Assembly (NCBI GenBank): GCA_965120375.1
Contig: CBCPMW010000007.1
Coordinates: 1-64,000 of the forward strand
DNA length: 64,000 nucleotides
Origin: CASPLG01 sp965120375
Lineage (GTDB): Bacteria; Bacillota; Clostridia; Oscillospirales; Acutalibacteraceae
Direction of reading: 5' to 3'
Positions within the stretch are counted from its first letter, which is position 1; each line of letters begins with the position of its first letter. Below are positions 60,001 to 64,000 of this stretch, piece by piece. The position numbers and the translations under genes are program-made. Under the pieces are notes generated by a model. It was not told the origin of the DNA and did not search any database. It was given only the letters and a program-made list of their open reading frames with translations.

Positions 60001-62351
60001 TGGAAAATGGGGGATATTGCTTAGGTTTGTCGCTGTCTCTTTATGAAGATAAAGACTGGAATGTGGTTTTTAAAACGCTGGAGGAGATAGAAAAGGATCT
60101 AAAATATAAAGAGGTAGAATACGTCGATTTAATTACACGCGTTGAAAGAGGACCTGAAATTAATTTATTAGAAAAGTGGAATGAAGCATTTGTAAATGGC
60201 GGACGTGAATGGCTTGAAAGAAATTTGGAAACTCGTCTGAAAGGGGTAAGAGCAGCAGCTTCTCGTTTTGATACGGGTATTGTTAGCGAATCTAGGAGAC
60301 CAGGAAAGTATGTGACAAACAAATTGAGTTATTTCGAACGAATGAAATTAGCCTACAAAGATAAGGTTAAAGGTTATTTGTGTGAGGTAAGCTCGGAAGC
60401 AAGTACCGTGAAGGAAACTCAACGAGGAAATACAGATCAGGGAGCTTTTGGGGCTCGGAGTCAAAGTGGTAGAGTGAGTCGCACAGAGGTGCCGAAAAAA
60501 AAAAATTGGGAAATCATAAATGAGTTTGAGCAAGGGCTATTGAGTGCACCTAGTATCGTTGACGATTTAGGTGTCTCAGAGCCATCAAGAAAACGAAAAT
60601 ATATGTTGCTATTGGACTCATTACGTGGATCTAGTGGCGTCGATGCGGAAGATAGAGTCGAAATTATGGAACAGGCGTTTAAGGATATCAAGTATTTTGA
60701 AGATGAGGGAGAAATTATTGATTTAGCGGAGATATTTGATGGAATAGAAGATTTGTCGGAAGAAGACTATAAAGAGTGGAAAAAGTGTCTGAACTTGTTC
60801 GAAGAATTACGAAAAATGCGACAAAAAGCAACTGAAAGAGAGCATCGTCCGGCGGGTTGGGGATTTGGATATGATGGACTATATTCTCAATGGAGTCTGA
60901 CAGGATCTTTTCTGGCGCAAATTAGGGGATTTAGGCCGTTGGATGATGATGAAGAAGGATACAAGTGGCTAACCGCAATGTTGAGACATTGGAAAGAATT
61001 TGTTGATAGAGAACAATTAGATGAGCGTGCTTTTGTTGGGAGAATAGAACAGAAAAAGAAGGTTATTGATAGAATTCGTGAAGTTGATATTAATAAAAAT
61101 GCGCGGTTCATGAAATACATAAATGAAAATTTTGTTGAAGCTTTGAAGAAGAAATTGGATGGAGAATTTATTGATCCAGATGATGAGTTTATGAAAAAAG
61201 ACGGAAGCGTTTTTGGGATTGATATGAATTATTATGAACGTTTAGTGTTTTTTTCTGGTATGATGAAAGAATTGAAGGCGACAATAGGAGAAACCGTTGA
61301 TCTGGGAAAAGATTTCGAAGGAATGAGTGAAGATATCAAGAAAAAATACAATCAGTATAAAACCCAAGCAGTGGGTGAATATTTTTTGAACCGGCGTAGT
61401 CTCGATAGTATTGAGGAAAGCTCATTGAAGAATAAGGAGGATATCTTATTACTTTATGGTGAATGGTTAAAAAGGATGGAGCCGCTGTTTTTTAAGCTTC
61501 TTTTGCAAGAGTTAGAATTTTGTATGGAGAATGATAAATGGTTAGATGATAAGTTTTTAATGGAAGTTACTGACGAAATCAAGGAAGAAAGTTTGAAAGA
61601 ATGGTGTCTTCTTCCTGAGGGGCCAGGCGATTTGAAGTCGGACCATATTAAAATGGTAAAGGAGGGCCGCAAGGCTTTATTAGATCAGTTATATAAGAAT
61701 TGGAAAGATGAAATTTCTTTTAGTTTTGATTCTGTTATGAATGAAGAGCTACGCAGAAAGACTACAGGTAAAGAGTATATTGATGCCGCGGGGCCAGATG
61801 TGAAAAATGCGTATACTAAGTATAAAAAACTTCGTGTAGACTATTTCAGGAGAATGAGGAATACTACGAGTTCTGAGAGAAGATCTTTAATTTTCGACAC
61901 TGAAAAGGGGAAAAGTTGTCGTGTTCTGCCGCGGAGGTGGACCTATAGATATGAAGTTTTGTATACGTTATGGGAAGCAGCTGAAAAAAGGTGTACAGGT
62001 GCTATTATAGAACATCTAAAGAATGTAAGTTCAATTAAAGGTAATAATTCTATAGAGTTTGCAACTGCTGTGGAGCAGACTTATGGGTATTTTGAAAAAG
62101 TTCAAGAAGAGTTGGGAGAAGGAGAAATACTTGATTTAGAAAAATTCAACAAAATACCAGATCTTTTAGTGGAAGAGTATAAAAGGTGGAAAGATCTTAA
62201 GGAACTTTTTGATAAGGTAAAAGGGATGCAAGAAGGAGGTCGCCCAGAAAATTGGAAAGATGAGTACGAAGAGTTGTATGAGTCGTATTGCAGTGAAACA
62301 GGTTGTTTCTTATATTTGATGAGGAATATGGAGAACAATGTTCGAGTTTAA
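57021..62351 (+). CDS. Very large membrane-anchored coiled-coil repeat protein (1776 residues)
   Basis: MDLK and a membrane segment (about residues 8-25) are followed by coiled coil and acidic linker to about residue 870. That part holds three tandem 22-residue units (543-608) and two near-identical 37-residue units (674-747), plus two VDSEKSHP segments. The C-terminal half is helical and carries a recurrent motif, LY-x-x-W or similar, near residues 953, 1287, 1476, 1646 and 1751, several times preceded by a Y-x-x-[W/Y]-K segment. No enzyme motif was seen. The start is GTG after GGGGGGAG, with TATAAT at 56977. It is probably a scaffold or surface protein; both the function and the side of the membrane are unknown. 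Confidence 0.78.
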   Translation: MDLKNATAAGVLSAFVGVVTWMIVKGFNSDQICRLGRKLSNSEGARYHAEFLNNELRKENEELKVKVEALNVTNEKLRAMLGGFPQLERDSLEDVDNVDRLRGEVDRFRDLLDRLERLINQESGNVGDGRRRGSYDGDQKIEEFVNGSSGGGMDSSQRIDMDEVQNLSLSSLSLNSDGVGAKHPSEEDMAMRRELEEIREGLSLQKQKIECLQGEVTQNNEKSKNYDVCLMNLKEQVDGLVSMLDKVSPNGEYGGLDLKELNKNLGVVIDRVQEIENRLNPLSSENAMDGIKVAIASLSDKVQDLNKSFEEYKKNPEGYSRESGVTESSVIDVEKAYIKMLEGKLALIDEQHEALGEQFDLFMRNVEEEVDAKIKGEIDELRKSLEDDIDKLRKGGGCDFGRLGDSVADLCKKVGELSCRVDEIIDTKGEVERREVNVGSNAVDSEKSHPMGLSGVDGANEEEDIGDDITVVESPDFGSVKSVDEYKQRCGVPRGVDAVSNPVDSEKSHPAVDLYSVDDASERGEVIDGDIAGEKVAFEFEEMNRWKSSVEERIQEVQDRTFEDMDRWKSSVEERIQGVQNRTFEDMDRWRSSVEEWIQGIQGRVDALAESNQKKNGKINEIEEALFSEFRQEDGEEMTEEGVSVFEMFMETCKGLGVNRSNCLEFGKRDNLKELRGECQGEHQDLRGQLGGLEEQIRDIKAQLQDPKQQDLRGECQGEHQDLRRQLGGLEEQIRDIKAQLQDPKQQAAGLEKVDLESVIENVDSHLGVSQLRASVGTIGEQVESLIDAVNSMSNSNGNESSTENGKKKSDEVISSLVVPFQDSPLEKDEEKAVTPQISPVKEDVGSVSSLSAEQNRGLNNPARLIGSKELDEVAGYVCSLVNCQLDSTVKVKNPLVYELLKIEDDNDIHGNHIKALEVLFKAMRGDKASEEEFRSLLKRSSVEEEMQEKIMGLYSVWEGVTERYSNMCTISESEYPPHITSDEKEMSIYEGWLENGGYCLGLSLSLYEDKDWNVVFKTLEEIEKDLKYKEVEYVDLITRVERGPEINLLEKWNEAFVNGGREWLERNLETRLKGVRAAASRFDTGIVSESRRPGKYVTNKLSYFERMKLAYKDKVKGYLCEVSSEASTVKETQRGNTDQGAFGARSQSGRVSRTEVPKKKNWEIINEFEQGLLSAPSIVDDLGVSEPSRKRKYMLLLDSLRGSSGVDAEDRVEIMEQAFKDIKYFEDEGEIIDLAEIFDGIEDLSEEDYKEWKKCLNLFEELRKMRQKATEREHRPAGWGFGYDGLYSQWSLTGSFLAQIRGFRPLDDDEEGYKWLTAMLRHWKEFVDREQLDERAFVGRIEQKKKVIDRIREVDINKNARFMKYINENFVEALKKKLDGEFIDPDDEFMKKDGSVFGIDMNYYERLVFFSGMMKELKATIGETVDLGKDFEGMSEDIKKKYNQYKTQAVGEYFLNRRSLDSIEESSLKNKEDILLLYGEWLKRMEPLFFKLLLQELEFCMENDKWLDDKFLMEVTDEIKEESLKEWCLLPEGPGDLKSDHIKMVKEGRKALLDQLYKNWKDEISFSFDSVMNEELRRKTTGKEYIDAAGPDVKNAYTKYKKLRVDYFRRMRNTTSSERRSLIFDTEKGKSCRVLPRRWTYRYEVLYTLWEAAEKRCTGAIIEHLKNVSSIKGNNSIEFATAVEQTYGYFEKVQEELGEGEILDLEKFNKIPDLLVEEYKRWKDLKELFDKVKGMQEGGRPENWKDEYEELYESYCSETGCFLYLMRNMENNVRV
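58647..58844 (+). repeat. Three tandem 66-base repeats
   Basis: Each unit encodes M(N/D)RW(K/R)SSVEE(R/W)IQ and six to ten further residues. The first two are almost identical in DNA; the third diverges after codon 15. The length of 22 residues is a multiple of neither 7 nor 11-based coiled coils exactly, but equals two 11-residue (hendecad) turns. Confidence 0.85.
59040..59261 (+). repeat. Two tandem 111-base repeats
   Basis: Both units encode LRGECQGEHQDLR, then QLGGLEEQIRDIKAQLQ. They differ at only a handful of bases, so the duplication is recent. Confidence 0.9.
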
Positions 62352-62777
62352 GGGTAGTTGTAGAGGATCCGACTGGTGGTTTTGTCCCATTAGAAGAGAT
62401 TACTCTGGGGATTATGTAGGTTACGTCAGAAAAGATATTCCAGGGGAAGACAGGAACAAGAGAGAAAATTTGGATGGTAAATCACAAATTCCCGCCTACC
62501 ATTCAAAGGTCAGAAGAGGAACAGTAGGAGATGAAGGGCACATGAAGTCAGTGTTGAGAGTGGCGATCATCTCACAGTTGTATTAGGTTTCTTCTACAGA
62601 TGTGTCTAGTTTGCGAGTTCTTCAAATTATCCTGAGCTAAAAAAGATTCAAATCAAGAACGGTAGGGCTTACGTAACGATTTATTGTAGCGATACAAGAG
62701 CTTTAAATTTCGCGCCGGGCTAAAATTTACGGAAGTTAGTAAAGAACTATTATGAAAATTAAAAGTAGTTTGAAAAT
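62352..62777 (+). pseudogene. Decayed coding stretch, possibly GerMN-like
   Basis: No intact gene spans this 430-base gap. Short fragments in different frames read VVVEDPTGGFVPLEEITLG (near 62353-62410) and YPELKKIQIKNGRAYVTIY (near 62630-62690), with stops between. These resemble the first and last strands of GerMN spore-germination domains (V-x-x-x-D-x-x-G-x-x-VP and the DG-x-A-x-V-x-x-S end). The open frame at 62338-62586 is in another frame and lacks a ribosome site. The identification is tentative. Confidence 0.3.
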
Positions 62778-63494
62778 CTAAATATTATTTTCTACAAATC
62801 CATGATATCCGATATAGTCGACTGTAAACCAGTTTTCCCATTCTCCCAGTTTTAGTAGATTTACATTTTTGGGAATGGTTGTGACTATGTCGGATTTTTT
62901 ATTTGGACGCTTATATAAGTTTATTTCAGATGATGTAGTAATCACCTGAGCAATTTGAGGATTAACAAGTGGCAAAGCAAAAAATTCAGTTATAGACATT
63001 GCTAAGTTTTCTGATATTTTTTCAATATTTTCTTTTACCCAAATTGAATCAGGCTCACTGTCACGTTTTGCAATTTCTAGTTTTATATAAGGATCGGTTT
63101 TATGTTTCAAAGTGTCCAAAGTATTTAAACTAATTCTTTGTATATTATCCGAGAGGGGATAAATTTCTTTAAAGTTTTTACAAAATATTTTGGAAGCACG
63201 ATTGCTATCAGGATTTCCCGGAACAAAAAAGATATTAATTCCCCTTGCTTTTTCTGTTTTGTTGTTACTAATTTTACCAGAATTTATTTCCAAATTTAAA
63301 TCATAGTTGTTTTCGGTTTTTTCTTTAGTTTTTGATTTTGAAGGTTTGAAATTGTATCGAAAATAGTTAACTGTAGACGAAGTCAAATATGGGACAAGTT
63401 CATCTACAATTAGGTTCATATAATATTCTTCGGTTCCTCCATCTATATAATGATTCAATCCATTTCTAGACGGGTTTAAATATACAGTAGGCAA
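62778..63494 (-). CDS. N-acetylmuramoyl-L-alanine amidase-like protein with SH3 domain
   Basis: A 238-residue protein. The first 175 residues follow the Amidase_3 pattern (VYLNPSRNGLNHYIDGGTEEYYMNL-type start, with a late NIEKISENLAMSITEFF helix), but the usual first zinc histidine is replaced by the NPS segment, so activity is doubtful. The last 60 residues are a bacterial SH3 domain (INLYKRPNKKSDIVTTIP, FTVDYIGYHGFVE). There is no signal peptide. The TTG at 63494 is preferred, with GGAG eight bases upstream; GTG at 63503 is the alternative. It follows the deacetylase gene and is probably co-transcribed with it. Confidence 0.7.
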   Translation of the reverse strand: MPTVYLNPSRNGLNHYIDGGTEEYYMNLIVDELVPYLTSSTVNYFRYNFKPSKSKTKEKTENNYDLNLEINSGKISNNKTEKARGINIFFVPGNPDSNRASKIFCKNFKEIYPLSDNIQRISLNTLDTLKHKTDPYIKLEIAKRDSEPDSIWVKENIEKISENLAMSITEFFALPLVNPQIAQVITTSSEINLYKRPNKKSDIVTTIPKNVNLLKLGEWENWFTVDYIGYHGFVENNI

Positions 63495-63560
63495 AAAAAT
63501 CACTCCATTAAAAAAATAAGTTTGTGTAATTCATATGAAAAATGGATAATAAAAAATAAC

Positions 63561-64000
63561 TTAAAAATGAGAGTGTTTTTTCTTTGGTTTGATTTTTAGT
63601 ATTTTTGAAAAATATTGTTCGGTTTTCATAGAATTTGGTCTAATGAACCTACATAAACAATATAGACATTCTGGATCCTTTGTTATAACGTTTAAACGTC
63701 CTTCGCAACAAAAAGTGCATTTAAATCCTATATTTTTTATTATATTTGGGGCTTCTTTGCTTATTGCTCCAAATGGAAAAACAAAAGCAGACGGGTATAA
63801 TCCTGTTTCATCAAAAACTCTGTTTTGCATTTTGGTAACATCGTTTACTAACGCATTTTGATATTCACTTAAAGTTTCACTTTTCTTTTTGGTACACCCA
63901 ATTCTAGGTTTTTTAGCAGAATGCATATCGTATGTATGGTTTTGTATTTCGACAAGATTAGAGTCAATCATTTCTCTTATTTGATCCCAGGTAACATGAG
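63561..64000 (-). CDS. Polysaccharide deacetylase, C-terminal part (cut by window edge)
   Basis: The visible 146 residues cover the second half of a NodB domain. HVTWDQIREM leads into NHTYDMHS, whose two histidines are the family's metal ligands, and FPFGAISKEA forms the FPYG-type substrate strand. The gene starts beyond position 64000. Such enzymes remove acetyl groups from cell-wall or surface sugars. The Cys cluster CTFCC...CLYCLC near the end is unusual for the family. It is followed by the amidase-like gene. Confidence 0.88.
   Translation of the reverse strand, partial: HVTWDQIREMIDSNLVEIQNHTYDMHSAKKPRIGCTKKKSETLSEYQNALVNDVTKMQNRVFDETGLYPSAFVFPFGAISKEAPNIIKNIGFKCTFCCEGRLNVITKDPECLYCLCRFIRPNSMKTEQYFSKILKIKPKKKHSHF

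Noticed and set aside
47451..62351. Prophage or integrative element as explanation of the orphan region
   Set aside because: No integrase, terminase, capsid, transposase or attachment repeats were found; the tRNA at 51871 has no nearby partial copy that I could see.
62338..62586. Open frame of 82 codons after the 1776-residue protein gene
   Set aside because: It has no ribosome site, its start lies inside the preceding gene, and its composition does not look like a protein; the area looks decayed.

Overview
The window is a low-GC, strongly A+T-rich bacterial chromosome segment with the gene content of a clostridial (Oscillospirales-like) Firmicute. The evidence is a set of endospore genes (DUF3794/LysM coat-type protein, spoIVA, an alpha/beta-type SASP, spoVAD), the archaeal-type prolyl-tRNA synthetase, rpsF-ssb-rpsR and rpsB-tsf blocks of Gram-positive type, GG-leader peptides, GH18-LysM and vegetative promoters of TTGACA-17-TATAAT type. 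Unusually large or duplicated orphan proteins take up almost 40% of the window. That would suit a host-associated lineage, but this is inference only.

Layout. 1-1750 (minus strand) is a RiPP locus: a SPASM radical SAM enzyme followed by a GG-leader precursor whose core carries two M-P-x-Y-G-[I/V] motifs, then the first 13 codons of a second gene with a nearly identical 5' region. 2-6.6 kb holds a secreted von Willebrand A protein, tRNA-Ala(GGC), folC, tmcAL and two small membrane proteins. 6.8-12.4 kb holds proS, a secreted class 3 lipase and a Ca2+-type P-ATPase. 12.7-15.7 kb is the DUF3794-spoIVA pair. 15.9-18.2 kb is a 767-residue orphan with an internal duplication. galE, a small secreted orphan and rpsB-tsf follow, then SASP, spoVAD, trmL and a surface 5'-nucleotidase.

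26.5-38.3 kb is one gene for a 3938-residue surface protein with about 23 repeats of InlB-B-repeat-like character, a C-terminal membrane segment and an acidic tail. 38.4-47.2 kb is mostly ordinary: a small secreted orphan, DUF4363 and DUF421 genes, rpsF-ssb-rpsR, a GldA/GldF/GldG-like ABC system and znuA-znuC-znuB. 47.4-62.4 kb is the accessory region: three long proteins that share a very short N-terminal membrane anchor (892, 447 and 1776 residues), all with duplications or coiled coils, plus two small paralogous secreted proteins, a polysaccharide flippase, a CAU-anticodon tRNA and a GH18-LysM hydrolase. The right end has a decayed stretch, an amidase-like SH3 protein and the C-terminal part of a polysaccharide deacetylase.

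The most promising candidates for undescribed biology are the XYG-motif radical SAM peptide locus at the left edge and the anchored, duplicating protein family at 47-62 kb. No rRNA, CRISPR array, prophage or transposase was recognised.
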